A stretch of DNA of 64,000 nucleotides from Streptomyces antibioticus (GTDB lineage Bacteria; Actinomycetota; Actinomycetes; Streptomycetales; Streptomycetaceae): the NCBI RefSeq assembly GCF_002019855.1, contig NZ_CM007717.1, positions 6,767,750 to 6,831,749 of the forward strand, written 5' to 3'. The first letter of the stretch is position 1, and each line of letters begins with the position of its first letter. Positions 9,692 to 17,953 of this stretch are shown here, in pieces. The notes under the pieces were generated by a model. The model made no database searches and was not told the DNA's origin. It worked only from the letters and a program-made list of their open reading frames with translations. Position numbers and translations under genes: made by a program.

Positions 9692-10876
9692 TCAGGCGCC
9701 CCGGTTCCAGTCGAGGCGGAGGACCGCGAGGTCGTCGGAGTGGCGGCCGGCGTTGAGTTCGTGGGTTCTGCGGATGAGGTGGTCGACGTGCGTGACCGGG
9801 TCGGTGTGGGGGAGGTCCTCGATCAGGGCCAGGAGTCCTTCGACGCCGAGCCGGCGGGTCGTCTCGCCGTCGTGGCCCTCGGTGAGGCCGTCGGTGTACA
9901 GGGTGAGGGCGCCGCTCGCCGGGAGCGGGACGACGGTGGCGGGCCAGTGGCGCTGCTCGGGGAGGATGCCGAGCGCGATGCCGTGCGCGGCGCTCAGTTC
10001 CCGGGTGCCGTCGGCCGTCGTGAGCAGGGGTTCGTGGTGGCCGGCGAGATGGAAGGTGGCGCTGGGGGAGTCCTGGTCGAGGGTGAGGAGGGTGCAGGTG
10101 GCGAAGAGCTGCTGGCTGCCGCGTTCGGCGATCAGGATGCGTTCCATCAGGTGCAGCAGATCCTCGCCGCGGTGCCCGCCGAGCACGAGGGAGCGCCAGG
10201 CGATGCGCAGGCAGACGCCGAGCGCGGCGGCGTCGGGGCCGTGTCCGCTGACGTCGCCGACGACGGCGTGCAGCAGACCGTCGTCGCCCTCCACCACGTC
10301 GAGGAAGTCGCCGCCCAGCAGGGCGAGCGCGGTGCCGGGCAGATAGCGGGAGGTGACGCGCACCGTGGACGTGCCGAGGATCGGCTGCGGCAGCAGACCG
10401 CGCTCCAGCCGGGCGTTCTCCTCCGCGCGCAGCCGCGCGGCCTGAGCCTCGGCGCCCGCGCGTTCGGTCTGGCTGCGGTAGACGGCGTAGCGCAGGGTGC
10501 GGTGCAGCAGGTCCGCCTCGACCTTGCCCTTGACCAGGAAGTCCTGGGCGCCGGCGGCCATGGCGTCGGTGCCCGCCTGGGCCTCGGACAGCCCGGTCAG
10601 GACGATGACCGCGGTGTGCGGCGCCATGCCGCGGACGGCGGCGACGGCGTCGATGCCGGACACGTCCGGCAGATGCAGGTCGAGCAGGACGCAGTCGATC
10701 GGCGCGCCGGCGAGCGCGGAGCGGGCCGCGGCCAGCGTGGTGCGGACGGTCAGCTCGAACCGCATCCCGGTGTCGTGCAGGAGTTCCTCCACGAGCAGGG
10801 CGTCGCCGTCGTCGTCCTCGATCAGAAGGATGCGGTACACCGGTTCGTCGGGCGCCGCCTCGGGGCCCGTCCTCAT
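9692..10876 (-). CDS. response regulator receiver fused to SpoIIE/PP2C serine phosphatase
   Basis: 394 residues. The N-terminal receiver domain (14-130) has acidic pocket LLIEDDDGD and phospho-acceptor Asp66 (CVLLDLHLP). A short coiled linker (AQAARLRAEENARLERGLLPQ) leads to a SpoIIE/RsbU-type PP2C phosphatase with GGDFLDVV, VVGDVSGHGPDAA and LTLYTDGLTE metal-binding motifs. This is the RssB/RsbP-like layout in which phosphorylation controls dephosphorylation of an anti-anti-sigma factor. The ATG at 10876 overlaps the stop of the upstream kinase gene (ATGA), so the pair is translationally coupled and probably forms one pathway. Confidence 0.93.
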   Translation of the reverse strand: MRTGPEAAPDEPVYRILLIEDDDGDALLVEELLHDTGMRFELTVRTTLAAARSALAGAPIDCVLLDLHLPDVSGIDAVAAVRGMAPHTAVIVLTGLSEAQAGTDAMAAGAQDFLVKGKVEADLLHRTLRYAVYRSQTERAGAEAQAARLRAEENARLERGLLPQPILGTSTVRVTSRYLPGTALALLGGDFLDVVEGDDGLLHAVVGDVSGHGPDAAALGVCLRIAWRSLVLGGHRGEDLLHLMERILIAERGSQQLFATCTLLTLDQDSPSATFHLAGHHEPLLTTADGTRELSAAHGIALGILPEQRHWPATVVPLPASGALTLYTDGLTEGHDGETTRRLGVEGLLALIEDLPHTDPVTHVDHLIRRTHELNAGRHSDDLAVLRLDWNRGA

Positions 10877-12492
10877 GACCGCGGTCTGCGCGTCTGCTCC
10901 GCGCCGGGGCCCTCGGCCTCCGGCAGGACCGGGCGCACGGGGCTCTCCGGCGGCTCGGGGGCCAGGGTGAACCCGAGCCGGGTGCCCTCCCGGTACTCCG
11001 TGTCGACGGCGATGGTGCCGCCGTGGAACTCGACGATCTTCTTGCACATCGCGAGCCCGATGCCGCTGCCGGTGAAGGAGTCCTTCGTGTGCAGCCGCTG
11101 GAAGATCACGAAGACCTTGTCGGCGTACTCGGGCGCGATGCCGATGCCGTTGTCGGTGACGGAGAACCGCCACAGGTCGCCGTCCCGTTCCGCCGTCACA
11201 TGGATCGCAGGCGCCCGGTCGGGGCGGCGGAACTTGACGGCGTTGCCTATCAGGTTCTGCCAGAGCATGCCCATCTGGGTCGGGTCGGCGACCAGGGTCG
11301 GCAGCGGATCGTGGGTGATCGTCGCGCCGGCCTCCTCGATGCCGATGCTCAGCGCGGACACGGTCCGCTCGAAGACCTTCTCCAGGTCCACGCTCTGATG
11401 GGTGTTGTGCATCCGCCCGACCCGGGAGAAGTCCAGCAGGTCGTTGATCAGGGTCTGCATCCGGTTGGCGCCGTCGACCGCGAACTCGATGTACTGGTCG
11501 GCCCGGGTGTCGAGTTGGCCGCCGTAGCGCCGCTGGAGGAGCTGGGTGAAGCTGGACACCTTGCGCAGCGGCTCCTGGAGGTCGTGCGAGGCGACATACG
11601 CGAACTGCTCCAACTCGGCGTTGGACCGCTGGAGTTCCGCGGCCTGCGCGTCGAGCCGCTGCCGTGCCTCCTCGGTGAAGGCCAGCTCCCGTACGAGACG
11701 GCGGCGCATGGAGTCGATCTCACCGCTGAGGCGCCGCAGGTCGGCGGGGCCGGTCGGGGAGATGGGGTGGCCGAAGTCGCCGTCGGTGATCACCCGTGCG
11801 TCCGCGGCGAGTTGCTCCAGCGGCCGGTTGATGCCGCGCCGCAGCCCCTCGAAGACGAAGGCCGTCAGCACCACGATGAGGACGGCGATGGCGCCGAACA
11901 CGCCGTTGCGCAACGCCGTGACGGACATCAGGTCGTCCCGGGCCTGGACCCGGTCCGCGCGGAGCCGCTCCTGCTGTTCGCCCAGGGCGGCCCGGACGTC
12001 GTCGAAGGCGCTCTTGCCCTCCGCCGCACGCTCGGTGGCCAGCGGCGACGGCGCACCCGGCGGCGCGGCCGCGATCGGCCGCGCGATCCGCTCCTGCCAC
12101 CGCTCCACGGCGTCCTGTACGGCCTCCAGGTCCGCCAGCCGGGCCTTGTCGCCCTGGAGCAGCCCGGCGAGCTGCGCCGTGCGCGTCTTCTCCTCGGCGA
12201 GGCCCTCGGTGTAGGGGACCTTGAACGCCGGTGTGCCGGTGGCGCCGTAACCGCGGATGCCCGTCTCCTGGTTGAGCAGCGCCGACTCCAGACGGATCGC
12301 CGCGGTCAGCGCGGGGGAGCGGACGTCGACGAGGTCGTTGCTGATCGTCTCGGTCCGCGCCAGGACCCATGCTCCCGCCGTGCCGAGGACGGCCAGGACC
12401 GCCAGGGACACGGCCGCCCCGACACGAAGCCATCGCCGGGTCGTCCACCTGGCGAGCCACGGTGCACGCGGTGGTCTGGTGTTGCCGGTCAT
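10873..12492 (-). CDS. CHASE3-HAMP sensor histidine kinase
   Basis: 539 residues. TM1 is about 22-45, then an extracellular CHASE3 domain (45-190; NQETGIRGYGATG is the typical signature), TM2 about 197-216, HAMP (217-270), a coiled coil, HisKA with His303 in YVASHDLQEPLRKVSSF and a C-terminal HATPase (WQNLIGNAVKFRRP, FSVTDNGIGI, GSGIGLAMCKKI). The DLQEP H-box is the phytochrome-like (Cph1) type whose partners are Rcp1-like single-domain regulators, one of which is encoded divergently. I started at ATG 12492; longer forms would run across the intergenic dyad. Confidence 0.92.
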   Translation of the reverse strand: MTGNTRPPRAPWLARWTTRRWLRVGAAVSLAVLAVLGTAGAWVLARTETISNDLVDVRSPALTAAIRLESALLNQETGIRGYGATGTPAFKVPYTEGLAEEKTRTAQLAGLLQGDKARLADLEAVQDAVERWQERIARPIAAAPPGAPSPLATERAAEGKSAFDDVRAALGEQQERLRADRVQARDDLMSVTALRNGVFGAIAVLIVVLTAFVFEGLRRGINRPLEQLAADARVITDGDFGHPISPTGPADLRRLSGEIDSMRRRLVRELAFTEEARQRLDAQAAELQRSNAELEQFAYVASHDLQEPLRKVSSFTQLLQRRYGGQLDTRADQYIEFAVDGANRMQTLINDLLDFSRVGRMHNTHQSVDLEKVFERTVSALSIGIEEAGATITHDPLPTLVADPTQMGMLWQNLIGNAVKFRRPDRAPAIHVTAERDGDLWRFSVTDNGIGIAPEYADKVFVIFQRLHTKDSFTGSGIGLAMCKKIVEFHGGTIAVDTEYREGTRLGFTLAPEPPESPVRPVLPEAEGPGAEQTRRPRS

Positions 12493-12541
12493 CCTGGGAG
12501 GGCTCCTCGCTGCGACAGCCGCCCGAAGGCGCGGCCAGCAC

Positions 12542-12594
12542 ACTCTAGAGGGCGACAACGGTTGTTGTCGCGGGTGGTCCCGGGAGCCTAGAGT
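12542..12594. promoter_or_regulatory. symmetric divergent promoter with central 8-bp dyad
   Basis: An inverted repeat GCGACAAC-GGTT-GTTGTCGC (12552-12571) sits between the kinase and the HTH-receiver gene. Outward-facing TAGAGT hexamers flank it: forward at 12589-12594, reverse complement at 12542-12547. Forward, TTGTCG (12565-12570) is a possible -35 with an 18-bp spacer, and the start codon lies 7 bp past the -10, so that transcript would be leaderless. The dyad overlaps both -35 positions, so one bound protein could control both directions. Confidence 0.6.
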
Positions 12595-12601
12595 GCCGGG
12601 C

Positions 12602-13372
12602 ATGCCTGGCAAGAACTTCCACCTGCGGACCACCCCGCAGGAGACGGCCGTCGTCGCCGACGACGCGGTCGGCGACCTTGTGCGGCGCCTCTCCGACCAG
12701 CTCCTCAAGGCTCCCGGGGACCCGCCGACGGACGACCCGGCCCAGGCCCTGGCCCTCCTCCACCTGCTGGACCACGTACGGCGGGCCGCCGAGCGGCTCC
12801 AGCGGGAAGCGGCCGTGGCCGCCGCCCGCGCCGGCGCCGGCTACCCACAGCTCGGCGCCGCCTGCGGCATGACCCGGCAAGGAGCCCGGCGCCGCTGGCC
12901 GGGACTCTTCCACCACTCCGACGAACAGCCCACGGAGCATCCGATGATGACCACCCCTGCCCGCCCGTTCGACGTCCTGCTCGTCGAGGACGACGTGGCC
13001 GACGCCATGCTCATCGAGGAAGCCCTCGCGGAGCGGGGAGCCCGCAACCTGGTCCAGGTCACCGACGGAGTCGCCGCGCTGGAACACCTGCGCGGCGACG
13101 GCAACGCCCGCCCCGACCTGATCGTCCTCGACCTCAACATGCCGCGCATGAACGGCCGTGAGCTGCTGAAGATCCTCAAGTCCGACGAGGACCTCCAGAC
13201 CATCCCGGTCGTCGTCCTCACCACGTCCACCGCCCCGGACGACGTCACCGGCGCCTACAGCAGCCACGCCAACGCGTACGTCACCAAGCCGGTCAACCTG
13301 GAGGAGTTCGAGCAGGCGGTGCAGAGCATCGACGCCTTCTACCTCGACACGGTGACGCGGCCGCGGCCCTGA
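12602..13372 (+). CDS. HTH-like domain fused to Rcp1-type response regulator
   Basis: 256 residues in one open frame. Residues 1-105 form a small helical domain ending GYPQLGAACGMTRQGARRRWPGL, a putative HTH of the kind usually found as a stand-alone Streptomyces protein. Residues 123-250 are a receiver with VEDDVADAML, Asp177 (LIVLDLNMP), VVLTTS and YVTKPV, like the Rcp1 partners of CHASE3/phytochrome-type kinases. Met115 (12944, ATGATG) is preceded by GGAG with 7-nt spacing, so a separate 142-residue receiver may also be made from this frame. The gene is divergent from its likely kinase. Confidence 0.85.
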   Translation: MPGKNFHLRTTPQETAVVADDAVGDLVRRLSDQLLKAPGDPPTDDPAQALALLHLLDHVRRAAERLQREAAVAAARAGAGYPQLGAACGMTRQGARRRWPGLFHHSDEQPTEHPMMTTPARPFDVLLVEDDVADAMLIEEALAERGARNLVQVTDGVAALEHLRGDGNARPDLIVLDLNMPRMNGRELLKILKSDEDLQTIPVVVLTTSTAPDDVTGAYSSHANAYVTKPVNLEEFEQAVQSIDAFYLDTVTRPRP

Positions 13373-13441
13373 CGGACGGGGCGCGGGTCCGGCGGCCAAC
13401 CTCAGGAACCGCTCAAATCTCTTTCGATCCGTACCCGGCTG

Positions 13442-13813
13442 ATGAACAATCGTCGAAAACACTGGCAGGTGCGGAGAATTCTCGGCGAGATGACGATGCA
13501 ATCTGTGCGTTATGACCGCGAGCAGAAAAGATTTCATCTGCTCCAATGGGCGGCCGGGTGGAACGGTGATGCGACAGGCGAAAGCCTGTGGTCCTATTCG
13601 CTCAGGCTGGGCGGCTCGCACGCCCTTCTGAACGGCTGGGTGAAAAACGCCGGAATAAGGAACATCCTCACCGTCGAAGAGAACAGATCCCTGGACGCGG
13701 CGCTCGCCAAGTCGATGCGTGCGCGCCGACGGCCCGAAAAGGCGGCGGGAACCGCGCCGAAAGTAGGTCCCCACCGCGACCTTCGGCCACGCCCCCGTCC
13801 CTTCGGTAGGTGA
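13442..13813 (+). CDS. possible small hypothetical protein
   Basis: 123 codons in a gap between two signalling genes. I do not recognise the product. It has many A/T-ending codons (AAA, AGA, TTT, CAT, ATT) that are rare in neighbours, an internal RYDREQKRFHLLQWAAGWN segment and a basic tail rich in Arg/Pro. There is no convincing ribosome binding site before the ATG. It could be a horizontally acquired small gene or a chance frame. Confidence 0.35.
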   Translation: MNNRRKHWQVRRILGEMTMQSVRYDREQKRFHLLQWAAGWNGDATGESLWSYSLRLGGSHALLNGWVKNAGIRNILTVEENRSLDAALAKSMRARRRPEKAAGTAPKVGPHRDLRPRPRPFGR

Positions 13814-13887
13814 TCCGGTCCACGGGGAGGTGACAGAGCCCTCCGCTGCGTAGATTTGTCGACCATGAGGGACCGCGAGGGACCGGG

Positions 13888-15156
13888 ATGGTCATGAGGG
13901 CCGACGACGGCGCGATGCGTACGGCGCCGAGATTCGCGCGGCACCGGTGGCTGCTGCCGTCCGCCGTGGTCGCGGAGCTGGACCCGGACGCCGAGCGTCC
14001 CGGCCGGCCGCCCCGGCGTACCGCGCGGGACTGGGTGGTCGACCTCACCTGCTTCCTGATCGCCATCGGCATCGGTCTGGCCGCCGCCGAGCCGCTCACC
14101 GGCGACCAGGACCTGCCCCAGGTGCTCGTCGCGCTCGATCTGCTGCTCGGCGCCCTGGCCTGCGGCGCGGTCTGGCTGCGCCGCCGCTGGCCGCTCGGTC
14201 TGGCCGTCGCCACGCTGCCCCTCGCCTTCGTCTCGACCACCTCGGCCGGGGTCGGCGCGGTCGCCCTCTTCACCCTCGCCGTGCACCGGCCCTTCCGGTA
14301 CGTGGCCTGGGTCGGCGGCGTGCAGATCGCCCTGCTCCCGCTGCTGATGTGGGTCCGCCCCGACCCCGAGCTGGGCTACGGCCCGGCGGTGGTGTTCAGC
14401 GCCGTCTTCTGCGTCGCGGTCATCGGGTGGGGCATGGTCGTACGGTCCAAGCGGCTGCTCATGGTGAGCCTGCGCGACCGTGCGCGGCGGGCCGAGACCG
14501 AGGCACGGCTGCGGGCCGAGCAGGCGCAGCGGCTGGCCCGGGAGGCCATCGCGCGCGAGATGCACGACGTGCTCGCCCACCGGCTGACCCTGCTCAGCGT
14601 GCACGCGGGCGCGCTGGAGTTCCGGCCGGACGCGCCCCGTGAGGAGATCGCGCGGGCCGCCGGGGTGATCCGGGAGAGCGCCCACGAGGCGCTCCAGGAC
14701 CTCCGCGAGATCATCGGCGTCCTGCGGGCCGGCGAGCCCGACGAACAGGGCGGCCGCCCCCAGCCCACCCTGGCCGCCCTGGACGCCCTCGTCGGCGAGT
14801 CCCGCGAGGCCGGCGCCAAGGTCACCCTCGACCAGCGGATCACCGACCCGGGCTCCGTACCCGCCTCCGTCGGACGCACCGCCTACCGCATCGCGCAGGA
14901 GTGCCTCACCAACGCCCGCAAGCACGCGCCGGGCGCCGAGGTCGCCGTGACCGTCACCGGCGGCCCCGGCGAGGGGCTCTCCCTGACCGTGCGCAACCCG
15001 GCCCCCGAGGGTCACGTCCCGCCCGTCCCCGGCTCAGGCCAGGGCCTCATCGGGCTGACCGAACGCGCCACCCTGACCGGCGGCAGCCTGGAGCACGGCC
15101 CCCGCGCGGACGGCGGGTTCGAGGTGCGGGCCTGGCTGCCCTGGCCCGCGGCGTAG
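13888..15156 (+). CDS. NarL-type sensor histidine kinase (HisKA_3)
   Basis: 422 residues. About four to five hydrophobic helices lie between 48 and 185 (DLTCFLIAIGIGLAA, LDLLLGALACGAVW, WVGGVQIALLPLLMW, VVFSAVFCVAVIGW), followed by a coiled coil and HisKA_3 with His226 in AREMHDVLAHRLTLLSVHAG. The HATPase has QECLTNARKHAPG and GQGLIGLTERATLTGG. Such kinases pair with LuxR-type regulators; the cognate regulator starts 48 bp downstream. A TAGATT element lies about 35 bp upstream of the chosen ATG. Confidence 0.93.
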   Translation: MVMRADDGAMRTAPRFARHRWLLPSAVVAELDPDAERPGRPPRRTARDWVVDLTCFLIAIGIGLAAAEPLTGDQDLPQVLVALDLLLGALACGAVWLRRRWPLGLAVATLPLAFVSTTSAGVGAVALFTLAVHRPFRYVAWVGGVQIALLPLLMWVRPDPELGYGPAVVFSAVFCVAVIGWGMVVRSKRLLMVSLRDRARRAETEARLRAEQAQRLAREAIAREMHDVLAHRLTLLSVHAGALEFRPDAPREEIARAAGVIRESAHEALQDLREIIGVLRAGEPDEQGGRPQPTLAALDALVGESREAGAKVTLDQRITDPGSVPASVGRTAYRIAQECLTNARKHAPGAEVAVTVTGGPGEGLSLTVRNPAPEGHVPPVPGSGQGLIGLTERATLTGGSLEHGPRADGGFEVRAWLPWPAA

Positions 15157-15204
15157 TCGTCCAGGGCTCAACTCGGCGGCCGCAACCGTGATTACGTAAG
15201 GCAC

Positions 15205-15876
15205 ATGACTGCGATCAGACTCCTGCTCGTCGACGACGATCCGCTGGTGCGGGCCGGTCTGTCCTTCATGATGGGCGGCGCCGAGGACATCGAGATCGTC
15301 GGCGAGGCCGCGGACGGCGGCGAGGTCGAGGCGCTCGTGGAGCGCACCCGGCCCGACGTCGTCCTCATGGACATCCGGATGCCGGCCGTGGACGGCATCG
15401 TCGCCACGGAGCGGGTACGGGCCCGGCCGGACGCCCCGCAGGTCGTCGTCCTCACCACCTTCCACGCCGACGAACAGGTGCTGCGGGCGCTGCGCGCGGG
15501 CGCCGCCGGGTTCGTCCTCAAGGACACGCCGCCCGCCGAGATCCTCGACGCGGTGCGCCGGGTCGCGGGCGGCGACCCCGTCCTGTCGCCCACCGTCACC
15601 CGCCAGTTGATGGCCCACGCGGCCGGCACGGCGGCCGACACCCGCCACGCACGCGCGCGTGAACGGCTCGCCGGCCTCGGCGAACGCGAACGCGAGGTCG
15701 CCGTCGCCGTCGGCCGGGGACTGTCCAACGCCGAGATCGCCGCGGCCCTGTTCATGAGCGTCGCCACCGTCAAGGCCCATGTCTCCCGCATCCTTGCCAA
15801 GCTGGACCTCAACAACCGCGTCCAGATCGCCCTGCTCGCCTACGACGCGGGCCTCCTCGACGAGGACGGGCGCTAG
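15205..15876 (+). CDS. NarL/FixJ-family response regulator
   Basis: 223 residues. The receiver domain (1-120) has LLLVDDDPLVR and phospho-acceptor Asp56 (VVLMDIRMP), and FVLKDT supplies the conserved Lys. The C-terminal LuxR HTH (about 155-215) reads LGEREREVAVAVGRGLSNAEIAAALFMSVATVKAHVSRILAKLDL. It is the evident partner of the kinase immediately upstream. Target genes unknown. Confidence 0.95.
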   Translation: MTAIRLLLVDDDPLVRAGLSFMMGGAEDIEIVGEAADGGEVEALVERTRPDVVLMDIRMPAVDGIVATERVRARPDAPQVVVLTTFHADEQVLRALRAGAAGFVLKDTPPAEILDAVRRVAGGDPVLSPTVTRQLMAHAAGTAADTRHARARERLAGLGEREREVAVAVGRGLSNAEIAAALFMSVATVKAHVSRILAKLDLNNRVQIALLAYDAGLLDEDGR

Positions 15877-15946
15877 CCGGAGGTCCGGGACGTTGTGACG
15901 AACGGCGCGGTGGCCCGCGCGTACGGCACCCCGCCCGCGCCCCGGC

Positions 15947-16966
15947 TCACTCGATCCCGGCCGTCGCCCCCGGGATCTCCGCCATCGACACGGCCCGGCG
16001 CTCCCGGCGGGACGTCTCGCACGCCTCGGCGATCCGCAGCGCGTGCAGCGCCTCGCGGCCGTCGCACGGGTTGGGGCGCTCACCCCGCAGCACCTCCACG
16101 AACGCGATCAGCTCCGCCTCGTACGCGGGCCCGAAGCGCTCCAGGAAGCCCGTCCAGGGCTTGTCGGCGGCCGGGGGACCGGTGGGCTCGGTGGAGGCGA
16201 TCGGCGTGCGGTCGTCCAGCCCCACCACGATCTGGTCCAGCTCACCGGCCAGCTCCATGCGGACGTCGTAGCCCGCGCCGTTCAGCCGGGTCGCCGTGGC
16301 CGTGGCGAGCGTGCCGTCGTCCAGCGTGAGGACCGCGGCCGCCGTGTCGACGTCCCGCGCCGCGCGGAACATCGCGGGCCCCGCGTCGGACCCGGTCGCG
16401 TACACGTCCCGCACCTCGCGCCCGGTGACCCAGCGCAGACAGTCGAAGTCGTGGATGAGGGCGTCCCGGAAGATGCCGCCGGAGACCGGCAGCCAGTCGG
16501 CCGGCGGCGGCGACTGGTCCGAGGTCAGCGCCCGTACGGTGTGCAGCCGCCCGAGCCGTCCGGACCGCACCGCCTCCCGCGCCCCGGCGTACCCCTTGTC
16601 GAAGCGGCGCTGGTAGCCCATCTGGAGGATCGTTCCCGCGGCCTCCACCTCGGCGATCGCCTGGAGCGTGCCCGTCAGGTCCAGGGCGATGGGCTGCTCG
16701 CAGAACACCGGGAGCCCGCTGCGCGCCGCCCGGCCGATCAGTTCGGCGTGCGCCGCGGTGGAGGCCGTGATCACCACCGCGTCCACGCCCCAGCGGAAGA
16801 TCTCCTCCACCCCCGGGGCGGCCGTCTCGCCGAGCCGCAGCGCGAGCGCCTGGGCCCGCGCGTGGTCCGCGTCCGTGAGGATCAGGGATCCGACCTCGCG
16901 GTGACGGCTGAGTGTGTTCGCATGAATGGTGCCGATGCGGCCCGTCCCGATGACCCCGATGCGCAT
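15947..16966 (-). CDS. Gfo/Idh/MocA-family sugar/inositol dehydrogenase with EQP in place of EKP
   Basis: 339 residues from ATG 16966 (MRIGVIGTGRIGTIHANTL, classic N-terminal Rossmann). The family oxidises sugars or inositols with NAD(P). GGIFRDALIHDFDCLRW carries the conserved C-domain Asp/His pair of the IolG-like branch. The normally invariant EKP motif reads E90-Q91-P92 (FCEQPIALD), replacing the catalytic/cofactor lysine. It is divergent from a GntR regulator across an operator-like palindrome. The longer start at 17002 is unlikely because its leader is not family-like. Confidence 0.9.
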   Translation of the reverse strand: MRIGVIGTGRIGTIHANTLSRHREVGSLILTDADHARAQALALRLGETAAPGVEEIFRWGVDAVVITASTAAHAELIGRAARSGLPVFCEQPIALDLTGTLQAIAEVEAAGTILQMGYQRRFDKGYAGAREAVRSGRLGRLHTVRALTSDQSPPPADWLPVSGGIFRDALIHDFDCLRWVTGREVRDVYATGSDAGPAMFRAARDVDTAAAVLTLDDGTLATATATRLNGAGYDVRMELAGELDQIVVGLDDRTPIASTEPTGPPAADKPWTGFLERFGPAYEAELIAFVEVLRGERPNPCDGREALHALRIAEACETSRRERRAVSMAEIPGATAGIE

Positions 16967-17007
16967 GAGAACAAAGTGACCTCGCAGGCGGGCCTGTGTC
17001 AATGTGT

Positions 17008-17020
17008 ATGTCCGGACAAT
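17008..17020. promoter_or_regulatory. operator candidate ATGTCCGGACAAT
   Basis: The perfect 10-bp palindrome TGTCCGGACA (17009-17018) carries a full GGACAAT right half. It lies between the divergent dehydrogenase and GntR genes, about 50 bp before the regulator start. The same core recurs as a 14-bp palindrome upstream of the ROK gene, so it is most likely the operator of the GntR protein between them. Confidence 0.65.
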
Positions 17021-17068
17021 CTAACTACACAACTTCCCGTCAACAGCGCCCGGAGCTACGCTCGGCGG

Positions 17069-17833
17069 GTGCAGAAACCAGAAGTGGACCCGACCGTGAC
17101 GCTCGACCTGCGTGTGGACCGTAGCTCACCGGTCCCCCTGTACTTCCAGCTCTCCCAGCAGCTCGAGGCGGCGATCGAGCACGGATCGCTCACCCCGGGC
17201 AGCCTGCTGGGCAACGAGATCGAGCTGGCGGGCCGGCTCGGCCTGTCCCGCCCGACCGTGCGCCAGGCGATCCAGTCCCTCGTCGACAAGGGACTGCTGG
17301 TGCGCCGCCGGGGCGTCGGCACCCAGGTCGTGCACAGCCAGGTCAAGCGGCCCCTGGAGCTGAGCAGCCTCTTCGACGACCTGGAGGCGGCCGGCCAGCG
17401 CCCCGCGACGACCGTCGTGGTCAACACCGTCGAGTCCGCGTCCGCCGAGGTCGCGGCCGCGCTCTCGGTCGCCGAGGGCAGCGAGGTGCACCGGGTGGAG
17501 CGGCTGCGCCTCGCGCACGGCGAACCCATGGCCTACCTGTGCAACCACCTGCCCGCCGGCCTGCTCGAACTGGACACCGGCCGGCTGGAGGCGACCGGCC
17601 TGTACCGGCTGATGCGCGCCGCCGGGATCACCCTGCACAGCGCCCGCCAGTCCATCGGCGCCCGCGCCGCCACCGCCGATGAGGCCGAGCGGCTCACCGA
17701 GGCGGAGGGCGCCCCGCTGCTCACCATGCAGCGCACGACCTTCGACGACACCGGGCGCGCCGTGGAGTTCGGCGACCACATCTACCGGCCGAGCCGCTAT
17801 TCGTTCGAGTTCCAGCTCCTCGTACGGTCCTGA
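17069..17833 (+). CDS. GntR/HutC-family transcriptional regulator with UTRA domain
   Basis: 254 residues from GTG 17069. The N-terminal winged helix (22-90) has PLYFQLSQQLEAAIEHGSL and LAGRLGLSRPTVRQAIQSLVDKGLL..RRGVGTQV, and a C-terminal UTRA ligand domain (about 100-250) includes PMAYLCNHLP, GLYRLMRAAGI and RTTFDDTGRAVEFGDHIYRPSRYSF. It likely represses its divergent dehydrogenase and the downstream sugar kinase, with a phosphorylated or free sugar as effector. TACGCT 8 nt upstream suggests a -10 and a leaderless message. Confidence 0.93.
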   Translation: MQKPEVDPTVTLDLRVDRSSPVPLYFQLSQQLEAAIEHGSLTPGSLLGNEIELAGRLGLSRPTVRQAIQSLVDKGLLVRRRGVGTQVVHSQVKRPLELSSLFDDLEAAGQRPATTVVVNTVESASAEVAAALSVAEGSEVHRVERLRLAHGEPMAYLCNHLPAGLLELDTGRLEATGLYRLMRAAGITLHSARQSIGARAATADEAERLTEAEGAPLLTMQRTTFDDTGRAVEFGDHIYRPSRYSFEFQLLVRS

Positions 17834-17872
17834 GCGCGCCGGGCCGTCTCCAGGGCTCGCCTTGATCGTCGT

Positions 17873-17886
17873 ATTGTCCGGACAAT
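17873..17886. promoter_or_regulatory. perfect 14-bp operator palindrome ATTGTCCGGACAAT
   Basis: Located between the GntR gene and the ROK kinase gene, 67 bp before the kinase start. It shares the TGTCCGGACA core with the site at 17009. Its position suits repression or activation of the kinase operon by the GntR protein. Confidence 0.7.
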
Positions 17887-17953
17887 GCGACCGGAAGGGG
17901 CCTTCGTCCCCTGTACGGCACCCGCCGTACGCGTGAGGCAGAATTTGGCCTTG

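Noticed and set aside
17885..17953. Upstream ATG for the ROK kinase
   Set aside because: It overlaps the operator palindrome and adds a non-conserved leader; MSTYGNF at 17954 is the usual start.
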